6,811 nucleotides of DNA from JALQXV01 sp051005235 (GTDB taxonomy: Bacteria; Patescibacteriota; Saccharimonadia; Saccharimonadales; 2-12-FULL-41-12): the NCBI GenBank assembly GCA_051005235.1, contig JBPCJO010000016.1:1-6811 (forward strand), written 5' to 3'. The notes beneath the pieces are model-generated. The model worked only from the letters and a program-made list of their open reading frames with translations, had not been told where the DNA came from and ran no database searches. This document shows positions 1 to 5,107 of the stretch, one piece after another; within the stretch, counting starts at the first letter, position 1; each line of letters begins with the position of its first letter. Position numbers and translations under genes: made by a program.

Positions 1-242
1 GTGTCATAGTTACCTATGACGTAAAGGTAGTAGAAGAGATTAAGACAACACCTCCACCTGCTACTACGACACCTCCGGTGACTACGCCTCCAGCTACACC
101 AACCGAAGCACCAAAGCCACAAGAAACGCCAGCTGCGTTGCCAGCCACTGGCCCTGCCGGTGTAGCCGCGATTGTTGCAGCCGTAACGGTTGCCGGTTCG
201 GTAGCTTACTACATCGTTTTGCGACGCAAAGCAATTGTTTAA
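1..242 (+). CDS. C-terminus of an LPXTG-type sortase-anchored surface protein (partial)
   Basis: The gene enters from the left edge; the frame starts at base 3 and gives 79 residues ending at TAA 240-242. After a short, possibly domain-ending stretch (VIVTYDVKVVEEI) comes a Thr/Pro-rich linker of about 30 residues (TTPPPATTTPPVTTPP and similar), as expected for a stalk spanning the cell envelope. Next is LPATG (138-152), a hydrophobic segment of about 20 residues rich in Ala and Val, and a basic tail RRKAIV. This order of LPXTG motif, membrane segment and positive tail is the classic cell-wall sorting signal, which sortase cuts between Thr and Gly to link the protein to the envelope. The N-terminal functional domain is outside the window, so its role (adhesin, host contact, other) cannot be told. 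No sortase gene is present here. Confidence in the sorting signal is high; the specific function is unknown. Confidence 0.85.
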   Translation, partial: VIVTYDVKVVEEIKTTPPPATTTPPVTTPPATPTEAPKPQETPAALPATGPAGVAAIVAAVTVAGSVAYYIVLRRKAIV

Positions 243-395
243 CAGTTAAAGAACGATCCGTGGCCGAGCGCCTTGTGGATAACTGTCTAGCCAAAAACAC
301 AATTTTGTGCTAACATGCAGTCAGTTCTAAGTATTCAGAGCACTGACTGACCGCTCAACTAAACTAAACACAAACATACGAAACACTAAAAGGGT
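243..395. other. Intergenic stretch after the surface-protein gene; possible 3' UTR or small RNA
   Basis: No convincing reading frame is present. It holds a hairpin (8-bp arms CAGTCAGT 318-325 and ACTGACTG 342-349), an A+C-rich unstructured run (about 356-390) and then the terminator at 396-430. An extended -10-like TGCTAACAT (308-316) could start a transcript of roughly 105-110 nt ending at the terminator. The -35 at the right distance (TAGCCA, 288-293) is poor, so this may equally be the 3' UTR of the surface-protein mRNA. A single exact match to the E. coli DnaA-box consensus (TTATCCACA, on the minus strand) lies at 274-282. Confidence 0.4.
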
Positions 396-430
396 AAAAA
401 CCCCGGGGTCCGCTATGGCTCGGGGTTTTT
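396..430. terminator. Strong rho-independent terminator, symmetrical
   Basis: The arms AAAAACCCCG (396-405) and CGGGGTTTTT (421-430) pair perfectly over 10 bp around a 15-nt loop. The A tract on one side and T tract on the other mean it could end transcription in either direction. On the plus strand it would end the surface-protein transcript, or a short RNA beginning near 322, before the tRNA promoter. Confidence 0.85.
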
Positions 431-440
431 GCTTGCCCCT

Positions 441-462
441 GTTACATGGTATAATTTGTAAC
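441..462 (+). promoter_or_regulatory. tRNA-Glu promoter, extended -10 inside an inverted repeat
   Basis: A perfect TATAAT (450-455) is preceded by TG (447-448), forming an extended -10 that puts the start near 462, about 18 nt before the mature tRNA. The -35 is weak: TTGCTT (429-434) is only 15 nt away and overlaps the end of the preceding terminator. The -10 sits exactly within an inverted repeat, GTTACA (441-446) and TGTAAC (457-462), which could be an operator or could be chance. Confidence 0.7.
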
Positions 463-479
463 ATTGTAAAACTGTTTGC

Positions 480-554
480 GGTCTCATCGTCTAACGGTTA
501 GGACACCAGGTTTTCATCCTGGCAATCCGGGTTCGATTCCCGGTGAGATCACCA
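480..554 (+). tRNA. tRNA-Glu (anticodon UUC), CCA encoded
   Basis: All arms fold. The acceptor GGTCTCA (480-486) pairs with TGAGATC (544-550), including one G-U pair. The anticodon stem CCAGG/CCTGG (506-510, 518-522) encloses loop TTTTCAT with anticodon TTC (513-515), which reads GAA and GAG codons. The T stem CCGGG/CCCGG (527-531, 539-543) encloses TTCGATT. The discriminator is A551 and CCA (552-554) is encoded in the DNA. Its own extended -10 promoter and the terminator directly after it suggest a single-gene transcript. Its 3' end (535-555) is duplicated exactly at 732-752, and 521-535 is present inverted at 607-621, so this gene has probably served as an integration or rearrangement site. 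Confidence 0.97.
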
Positions 555-592
555 TATAAAAAAGATCATCCGCTGGATGGTCTTTTTTATAT
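554..592 (+). terminator. Rho-independent terminator of tRNA-Glu
   Basis: The arms 554-571 and 575-592 pair over 18 bp, with one G-U pair, around the 3-nt loop GCT. The core GATCATCC/GGATGGTC is followed by TTTTTT (583-588). The 5' arm begins at the last A of the tRNA CCA, so termination is immediately coupled to the tRNA 3' end. Confidence 0.88.
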
Positions 593-731
593 GTATGTCA
601 TAGGACCGAACCCGGATTGCCGTAACCGCTGAAAGCGGTTGTCAAGACGGGGACGATAATCAAAGCCACGCGCAGGAGTCAAAACTCCGAGCATGGCTGC
701 AGATTTCCCCAAAGGAGCGCCAGCGACGACG
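593..731. other. G+C-rich non-coding segment between two copies of the tRNA-Glu 3' end
   Basis: No start-to-stop gene was found. G+C is about 58% over 601-750 by hand count, higher than the surrounding intergenic DNA. Several nested arms can pair: AACCGC/GCGGTT (624-629, 635-640), GGGGA/TCCCC (649-653, 706-710), AGCCA/TGGCT (664-668, 694-698) and GGAGT/ACTCC around CAAA (675-679, 684-688). That would suit a folded RNA or the scar of a structured element. On the minus strand a frame of about 50 codons is open but has no credible start and no recognisable domain. With the flanking repeats this is best read as a remnant of an integrated element or a scrambled tRNA duplicate. Confidence 0.4.
607..621 (-). 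repeat. Inverted 15-bp copy of tRNA-Glu bases 521-535
   Basis: CGAACCCGGATTGCC is the exact reverse complement of the tRNA segment running from the last two bases of the anticodon stem into the T loop. The match stops exactly at both ends. The copied segment ends at G535, the base where the direct repeat (535-555 to 732-752) begins. Together the two fragments account for the whole 3' half of the tRNA gene. Confidence 0.85.
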
Positions 732-752
732 GATTCCCGGTGAGATCACCAT
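732..752 (+). repeat. Direct 21-bp duplicate of the tRNA-Glu 3' end (att-like)
   Basis: This 21-bp stretch is identical to 535-555: the T loop end, the 3' T stem, the 3' acceptor strand, CCA and one further T. Identity ends at both edges. The offset is 197 bp. Integrative elements that use tyrosine recombinases commonly enter the 3' end of tRNA genes and leave such a duplication, with the displaced original 3' end lying downstream. Here that copy is followed within 7 bp by its own terminator, as a former genuine tRNA end would be. No integrase is present in or next to the 197-bp interval. Confidence 0.8.
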
Positions 753-758
753 GAAGAC

Positions 759-783
759 AGCTCAGCCTCGGCTGGGCTTTTTT
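759..783 (+). terminator. Rho-independent terminator after the tRNA 3'-end duplicate
   Basis: AGCTCAGCC (759-767) pairs with GGCTGGGCT (770-778), including one G-U pair, leaving a very tight apex, and runs into a T tract (778-783). It may be the original terminator of the tRNA-Glu gene, displaced when the 197-bp interval was gained. Today it would also insulate the genes that follow. Confidence 0.8.
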
Positions 784-810
784 CATGCATGTTAACTGAC
801 GGTATTGATC

Positions 811-816
811 TATACT
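811..816 (+). promoter_or_regulatory. Predicted -10 box for the 41-residue microprotein
   Basis: TATACT matches five of six bases of TATAAT and ends 8 nt before the ATG at 825. The predicted start is within a few bases of the ATG, giving an almost leaderless mRNA. No good -35 is found at 16-18 bp. Confidence 0.4.
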
Positions 817-824
817 GTTACTAA

Positions 825-950
825 ATGAAGCGCTTTAAATTCTTGGTCTACGCGCAGCAGCTTGGCGGCAATTTGTTTACAATAGTCACCGCCTTAGCTT
901 TGTTTTTTTACTGGCCGCAGTCGATGGCGCGCCGTGCCCGCAAGGTATAA
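825..950 (+). CDS. Predicted 41-residue single-pass membrane microprotein
   Basis: The frame begins ATG at 825 and stops TAA at 948-950. The product has a basic start (MKRFKF), a hydrophobic stretch at about residues 17-30 (LFTIVTALALFFYW) and a strongly basic tail (RRARK). Positive charge on both sides of one membrane segment makes orientation uncertain. It lies between a terminator (ending 783) and mpg (starting 958), with a -10-like TATACT upstream and no Shine-Dalgarno sequence. I do not recognise a family. Its support is the membrane-like composition and its fit to the gap between neighbours; the length alone is weak evidence. Its last codons overlap the predicted mpg -10 box. It could be a chance frame. 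Confidence 0.45.
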   Translation: MKRFKFLVYAQQLGGNLFTIVTALALFFYWPQSMARRARKV

Positions 951-951
951 T
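946..951 (+). promoter_or_regulatory. Predicted -10 box of mpg
   Basis: A perfect TATAAT ends 6 nt before the ATG at 958, so transcription should begin at or next to the A of the start codon, a leaderless arrangement. The box overlaps the stop codon of the microprotein. No clear -35 is visible. Confidence 0.5.
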
Positions 952-957
952 GAAGTT

Positions 958-1530
958 ATGCTCCCGCAATCATTTTTTACGCAAGACGCGGTCACGTTAG
1001 CAAAGGCGCTGCTGGGCTGTGAACTTGTCAACCGGACGGCTGAAGGTCTCACTGCCGGCATGATCGTTGAGACCGAGGCCTATAGCCAAGAAGACGCTGC
1101 CAGCCATAGTTGTCGCGGCGAAACGGCTCGTACTAAGGTGATGTTTGGACCGGGCGGCCATGCTTACGTGTATTTTACGTACGGCATGCATTATTGCTTT
1201 AACGTGGTGAGCGGGTCAGCCGGGCACGGGCAAGCAGTACTGGTTCGAGCGCTTGAGCCGCGCGCTGGAATTAAAATAATGCAACAACGTCGCAATAGAA
1301 TAAACGAAAAAGACCTCTGTAGTGGACCGGCCAAGCTGGTGCAAGCCATGGGTATTACTAAAGCCGATTACGGAAAACCGCTCTACCAAGGAAATTTGTT
1401 CATTAAAAAATCATTAAACGGAGGTATAGTGCCAAGCAACATAGTAAGCGGGCCGCGCATTGGCATTAAGCAGGCAATTGACACACCGTGGCGCTTCTAT
1501 ATTAAAGATAGTCCGTTTGTGTCACGATAA
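958..1530 (+). CDS. mpg: DNA-3-methyladenine glycosylase (AAG/Mpg family)
   Basis: This base-excision repair enzyme removes alkylated or deaminated purines (3-methyladenine, hypoxanthine and others) by flipping the base out and cutting the glycosidic bond; it acts on chromosomal DNA in the cytoplasm. The 190-residue product matches the compact bacterial AAG length. Residues corresponding to the human AAG active site are visible: ETEAY at 38-42 (E40 as the catalytic Glu, Y42 stacking on the flipped base), H50, VYFTYGMHYCFN at 71-82 (Y72 as the intercalating Tyr, N82 in the pocket) and LVRALEP with R97. I chose ATG 958 over GTG 934 because MLPQSFFTQDAVTLAKALLG aligns with the usual family start, and because GTG 934 overlaps the microprotein and lies upstream of the TATAAT. 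It has no Shine-Dalgarno. The gap to pyk is 45 bp, so co-transcription with the glycolytic genes is possible. Confidence 0.93.
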   Translation: MLPQSFFTQDAVTLAKALLGCELVNRTAEGLTAGMIVETEAYSQEDAASHSCRGETARTKVMFGPGGHAYVYFTYGMHYCFNVVSGSAGHGQAVLVRALEPRAGIKIMQQRRNRINEKDLCSGPAKLVQAMGITKADYGKPLYQGNLFIKKSLNGGIVPSNIVSGPRIGIKQAIDTPWRFYIKDSPFVSR

Positions 1531-1560
1531 CGTTACCTGGCACAGATAAGCATAACCAGT

Positions 1561-1566
1561 TACAAT
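1561..1566 (+). promoter_or_regulatory. Predicted -10 box of pyk
   Basis: TACAAT matches five of six consensus bases and ends 9 nt before the pyk ATG. CTGGCA (1537-1542) is a fair -35 at 18 bp. The start would fall about 3 nt before the ATG. Readthrough from mpg is also possible, because no terminator separates the genes. Confidence 0.45.
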
Positions 1567-1575
1567 ATAGGTAAG

Positions 1576-3012
1576 ATGGCAAGTAATACTAAAAAAGTTC
1601 CAAATGTGCCGATTGGTAGTTTTAAACGTACTAAAATTATTGCGACGGTCGGCCCAGTCACAAATTCCTACGAAGGGATTCTGGCGTTAATTAAGTCGGG
1701 CGCCAACGGATTGCGGCTCAATTTTAGCCATGGCTCACACGAGGAGCGAGACCAACAGATCGCGTGGATACGCAAAGCCGCCGCCGAATATGGCAAGCCG
1801 GTGGCAATTATCCAGGATCTACAGGGTCCCAAGATTCGCTTAGATGATTTTGATGGTATTGTTACGGTCAATCGCGGTCAGAGCTTAACGTTTGGCTATA
1901 AGGCAGATTATGAGCGTTCTGGTTTTTTGCCGACGCAGTATGACCTTTCTAAAAAAATGAAGCGTGGTGAACGGTTATATTTATATGACGGCAAAGTTAA
2001 GACAACCGTAACCAGCGTTAAAGATGGGTTAGTACATGCTCGAGCCGAAAACAGCGGTATTTTGGTTAAGCGCAAAGGCATTAATATCCCCGATACCGAC
2101 TTTGGCGGCGATATTATTACCGTCAAAGATAAAAAAGATATTACTTACGGCTCCACTAAAGACATCGATTACGTGGCGCTTAGTTTTATCCAGACCGCCG
2201 ACGATATTGTGAAGCTCCGCCGAATGCTCAGTAATCTGGGTTCGACCGCCAACATTATTGCCAAAATCGAAACCGTTATCGCGACGCAGCATTTAGAGGC
2301 TATTATCCAAGAAGCAGATGTGGTGATGGTAGCCCGCGGCGACCTGGCAATTGAGGCCTCGCCAGAGTCGGTGCCAATTATCCAACGGCAAATCATTGAA
2401 CTCGGTATGAAGCACGCCAAACCGACAATTGTAGCTACCCAAATGTTAGCTAGCATGACCGAAACTCCAGAGCCAACCCGCGCCGAGGTGTCAGATGTGG
2501 CTACGGCTACCTTGTTGGGCACCGACGCCGTGATGTTAAGTGACGAGACAGCTAACGGGCAATATCCAATCGAATCGGTTCAGGTGATGAAGCGAGTCGT
2601 TAACTATACCCAGTCGCATGCTCTGCATTCGCCGGCACTGATAAATGTTGATGAAATTATTTCTAAAAGTAAGGCAATTGCCACAGCGATTATTAACTTA
2701 GCCAGCGCCGTAAAAGCAGTCGCGATTGTAGCCGAGACCAAGTCTGGCGCGACAGCACTGCAGATTGCCGCCCGCCGACCCGACGTGCCGATTATTGCGG
2801 TTACGTCCGTCGTGCGTTCGGCTCAGCAGCTAGCAATTGTGTATGGCACCAAGAGTTATATTCGTCCCGACGGTCGCATGCAGGCCACCCGCCTAACCAA
2901 CTGGTTAAACCGCTCTAAAGTGTTAAATAAAGGTGACATTATCATAACCGCAAGTGGGCATTACCCAGGGGTAGTTGGCACGACCGACACCATTAAAGTA
3001 CGGGTTTTATAA
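1576..3012 (+). CDS. pyk: Pyruvate kinase
   Basis: Converts phosphoenolpyruvate and ADP to pyruvate and ATP, the last step of glycolysis, in the cytoplasm. At 478 residues it is normal for a bacterial enzyme. In order: TKIIATVGP (19-27), the Arg-Asn phosphate motif RLNFSHG (47-53), DLQGPKIR (81-88), a B domain at about 90-180, the active-site IIAKIE (227-232, catalytic K230, metal ligand E232), MVARGDLAIE (251-260, metal ligand D256, with Ala where Gly is usual), ATQML with T288, and PTRAEVSD/DAVMLSDETANG. The C-terminal domain has an ETKSGATA phosphate-loop-like segment (387-394), where sugar-phosphate effectors bind in other enzymes, so allostery is possible but unproven. K86 replaces the Glu typical of potassium-dependent enzymes. 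ATG 1576 gives the usual N-terminus; only a weak AGG precedes it. The stop abuts the pgk start with no gap, so the genes are probably co-transcribed and translationally coupled. Confidence 0.97.
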   Translation: MASNTKKVPNVPIGSFKRTKIIATVGPVTNSYEGILALIKSGANGLRLNFSHGSHEERDQQIAWIRKAAAEYGKPVAIIQDLQGPKIRLDDFDGIVTVNRGQSLTFGYKADYERSGFLPTQYDLSKKMKRGERLYLYDGKVKTTVTSVKDGLVHARAENSGILVKRKGINIPDTDFGGDIITVKDKKDITYGSTKDIDYVALSFIQTADDIVKLRRMLSNLGSTANIIAKIETVIATQHLEAIIQEADVVMVARGDLAIEASPESVPIIQRQIIELGMKHAKPTIVATQMLASMTETPEPTRAEVSDVATATLLGTDAVMLSDETANGQYPIESVQVMKRVVNYTQSHALHSPALINVDEIISKSKAIATAIINLASAVKAVAIVAETKSGATALQIAARRPDVPIIAVTSVVRSAQQLAIVYGTKSYIRPDGRMQATRLTNWLNRSKVLNKGDIIITASGHYPGVVGTTDTIKVRVL

Positions 3013-4299
3013 GTGATACGTAAAAAAACAATTAAAGATATTGATATGCAGGGTAAGATCGTCCTAGTTCGAGCCGACTACAACGTACCTCTTAAAGACG
3101 GTGTTATCACTGACGATTATCGAATCGAAAAATCTTTGCCAACCCTTCAGTATTTACTAGACCAAAACTGCAAAGTGGTGGTGTGCTCGCATTTAGGCCG
3201 GCCGGCCGGGCCCGAAGATACAGCTAACTCATTAAAGCCGGTGGCCACTCGTTTAAATGAGCTGCTCGACCGCGAAGTTTGGTTTACCAATGATTGTATT
3301 GGCGATCATTCACGCCAGATGATCCATGATTTGCCGCATGGCAACGTACTACTGCTTGAAAACCTGCGATATTATAAAGAAGAAGAATCTAACGACGACG
3401 GTTTTGCGGCCAAGCTAGCCCAAGACATTGATATATTCGTGCAGGACGGCTTTGGCGTGGTGCATCGGGCGCACGCCAGCACCGACGCGATTACCCGGCA
3501 CCTAACGAGTGTAGCCGGCTTGCTAGTCGAAACCGAGGTGGACACTATCACCGGTGTCATGGAGAATCCGGAGCGGCCATTATTTGCGCTGATCGGTGGT
3601 GCTAAGATAAGTGACAAAATTGATATGCTACACCGCTTTATTGATATCGCAGACGTTGTGGCGGTTGGCGGAGCAATGGCTAACACTTTTTTACTGGCCG
3701 AAGGCACAAAAATTGGCAAGAGTCTGGCCGATGAAGAAGATGTGCCACTAGCCAAAGAGATTTTAGCCAAAGCCCGCGCCAAGGCAGCCGAAGGCCGGTT
3801 TGTCTTTTATCTGCCGCAAGACGGTGTGGTGGCACATGATATTGATTCTAACCAGCCAACTCGAATTGTTGACTGGGGCACCAATGCCATCGCCGAAATC
3901 GAGAGCTATCCAAAGTTTCCACCAAAAGAGAGCAGCGTGGTCGGTGAGGACGAAAGCATTTTAGACATTGGGCCCTTTTCGGGAGCTTTTATCGCTGGCA
4001 GTATGCAACTGGCCAACACGGTAATTTGGAACGGTGCCATGGGCGTCACCGAGGTAGCGGCACTGCAATCTAAGACGGGGCCATTTTCGCACGGTACCGA
4101 ACTGGTTGTCGAAGCGATGCTCGGGCAGTTTGGGCATAAACCGCATACGGTGGTAGGTGGCGGTGACACGGTTGGTTACATTGAACATCAAAAATTGACT
4201 TCACTTTTTGGCCATGTTTCTACTGGTGGCGGGGCGAGTATGGAACTCATGAGCGGTAAGCCACTACCGGGCATAGAAGCATTAGCGGATAAAGAATAG
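3013..4299 (+). CDS. pgk: Phosphoglycerate kinase
   Basis: Transfers phosphate between 1,3-bisphosphoglycerate and ADP, giving 3-phosphoglycerate and ATP, in cytoplasmic glycolysis. N-domain substrate motifs are intact: VRADYNVP (19-26), SHLGRP (59-64), ENLRYYKEEE (116-125) and DGFGVVHRAHAS (145-156). Nucleotide-domain motifs are also seen: GGAKISDKI (195-203), ILDIGPFSG (316-324), VGGGDT (381-386) and STGGGAS (403-409). The usual WNGPMGVFE is WNGAMGVTE (339-347). At 428 residues it is longer than the common 390-400; extra length lies at about 255-315, between the GGAKVSDK and DIGP motifs. GTG 3013 follows the pyk TAA directly; it was chosen because MIRKKTIKDIDMQGKIVLVR matches the family N-terminus, while the next ATG (3046) would remove part of it. 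No Shine-Dalgarno is visible, so reinitiation after pyk is likely. tpiA follows after 10 bp. Confidence 0.97.
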   Translation: MIRKKTIKDIDMQGKIVLVRADYNVPLKDGVITDDYRIEKSLPTLQYLLDQNCKVVVCSHLGRPAGPEDTANSLKPVATRLNELLDREVWFTNDCIGDHSRQMIHDLPHGNVLLLENLRYYKEEESNDDGFAAKLAQDIDIFVQDGFGVVHRAHASTDAITRHLTSVAGLLVETEVDTITGVMENPERPLFALIGGAKISDKIDMLHRFIDIADVVAVGGAMANTFLLAEGTKIGKSLADEEDVPLAKEILAKARAKAAEGRFVFYLPQDGVVAHDIDSNQPTRIVDWGTNAIAEIESYPKFPPKESSVVGEDESILDIGPFSGAFIAGSMQLANTVIWNGAMGVTEVAALQSKTGPFSHGTELVVEAMLGQFGHKPHTVVGGGDTVGYIEHQKLTSLFGHVSTGGGASMELMSGKPLPGIEALADKE

Positions 4300-4305
4300 T
4301 ATACT
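4300..4305 (+). promoter_or_regulatory. Possible internal -10 box before tpiA
   Basis: TATACT, directly after the pgk TAG, ends 4 nt before ATG 4310 and 7 nt before the second ATG 4313. If used, the mRNA would start at one of the two ATGs. There is no clear -35, so it may be incidental within an operon. Confidence 0.3.
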
Positions 4306-4309
4306 AATT

Positions 4310-5107
4310 ATGATGAATATTAACCATCGAAGAACACTGATCGTCGGCAACTGGAAAGAACATGAGAACGTTGCTCAGGCTGGATTGCTAGCCGCGCGTT
4401 TACATAAACATATTACGGGGCACCGAGACATCGAAGTAGTACTGGCTCCGAGTATGTTGGCGCTTCAGCCGCTCAGCCTACAAATCGACCGCCGTCGCTT
4501 TAGGCTGGCCTCTCAAAACGCCAATGCCAAAGACGAAGGCGCGCTTACCGGCGAAGTGTCGTTCGCTATGTTGCGCGGCTTGGTGCACTACGGCATTGTT
4601 GGTCACTCCGAACGGCGCATTTACTTTGGCGAAACCCTCGAAGACGTCCGCGACAAAGTGGCCGCCAGTATACGTAACAGCATCATGCCTATTATGTGCG
4701 TTGGTGAGACCGCCCAAGAACGCCATGCCGAAGAAGCAAAGCAAGTCTTGCACGACCAAGTTGTATCGGGATTAAGCAACCTGACAGCTGAAGAAGTTAA
4801 ACACGTTGTTATTGCCTATGAGCCAGTCTGGGCTATTAGTAACTTTGGTGGCGAATTAGCCAAACCAGATGTTGTGGCCAGCAATATGAAATTTATTCGC
4901 AACCAGGTTCGCGAGCTTTATGGTGCAGCGGCCGCTAAAGACCTTCGTATTTTATATGGTGGCAGTGTCGACGATCATATTGCCGGCGGGTACTTAGCGC
5001 TCGACGACTGTGACGGCCTGCTGGTGGGCAGCGCGAGCTTGAATTACCGTAAGTTTACCGGTATCGTTGCCGCGGCATATCGTAACAATCGAAAAGAACC
5101 GGCATAA
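4310..5107 (+). CDS. tpiA: Triosephosphate isomerase
   Basis: Interconverts dihydroxyacetone phosphate and glyceraldehyde 3-phosphate in the cytoplasm; the active enzyme is normally a dimer of TIM barrels. The 265 residues are slightly above the usual 250. Visible: GNWKEHE (13-19; N14 and catalytic K16, with Glu after the Lys instead of the usual Met), ASQNANAKDEGALTGE (67-82), GHSERR (98-103, electrophile H99), IMCVGETAQER (128-138), AYEPVWAI (169-176, base E171), LYGGSV (215-220) and DGLLVGSASL (235-244). The phosphate-gripping loop after AYEPVWAI reads SNFGG instead of the near-universal GTG. The start is ATG ATG (4310, 4313); I list the first, but the second, giving 264 residues, is as likely. 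No Shine-Dalgarno is seen. The stop overlaps the next start by one base (TAATG), so the two are probably translated together. Confidence 0.96.
   Translation: MMNINHRRTLIVGNWKEHENVAQAGLLAARLHKHITGHRDIEVVLAPSMLALQPLSLQIDRRRFRLASQNANAKDEGALTGEVSFAMLRGLVHYGIVGHSERRIYFGETLEDVRDKVAASIRNSIMPIMCVGETAQERHAEEAKQVLHDQVVSGLSNLTAEEVKHVVIAYEPVWAISNFGGELAKPDVVASNMKFIRNQVRELYGAAAAKDLRILYGGSVDDHIAGGYLALDDCDGLLVGSASLNYRKFTGIVAAAYRNNRKEPA

Noticed and set aside
274..282. Exact DnaA-box consensus (minus strand), possible replication origin.
   Set aside because: Only one exact box is present, with no cluster, no A+T-rich unwinding repeats beside it and no dnaA or dnaN in the window. A single 9-mer match can be chance.
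595..662. A second tRNA-Glu-like sequence on the minus strand, with an AACCG-CTTTCAG-CGGTT arm (anticodon TTC) and a GTC…GAC D-stem-like pair.
   Set aside because: The T stem does not close after the loop, the acceptor ends do not pair and spacing between arms is off. The hairpin on the other strand would read GAA, so the anticodon match is a by-product of the palindromic arm.
535..752. A self-splicing intron or split-tRNA arrangement explaining the repeated tRNA end.
   Set aside because: The tRNA at 480-554 is complete and uninterrupted, and I could not recognise group I or group II intron core motifs in the interval.
934..957. GTG at 934 as the start of mpg, adding eight residues.
   Set aside because: The family N-terminus begins near MLPQSFF at 958, the extra residues overlap the microprotein and the TATAAT box, and no ribosome binding site supports GTG.
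2169..2522. A 117-codon open frame on the minus strand inside pyk, and similar antisense frames in pgk, tpiA and the helicase gene.
   Set aside because: They lie fully antisense to strongly conserved enzymes, have no recognisable domains and show composition expected from the complementary strand.
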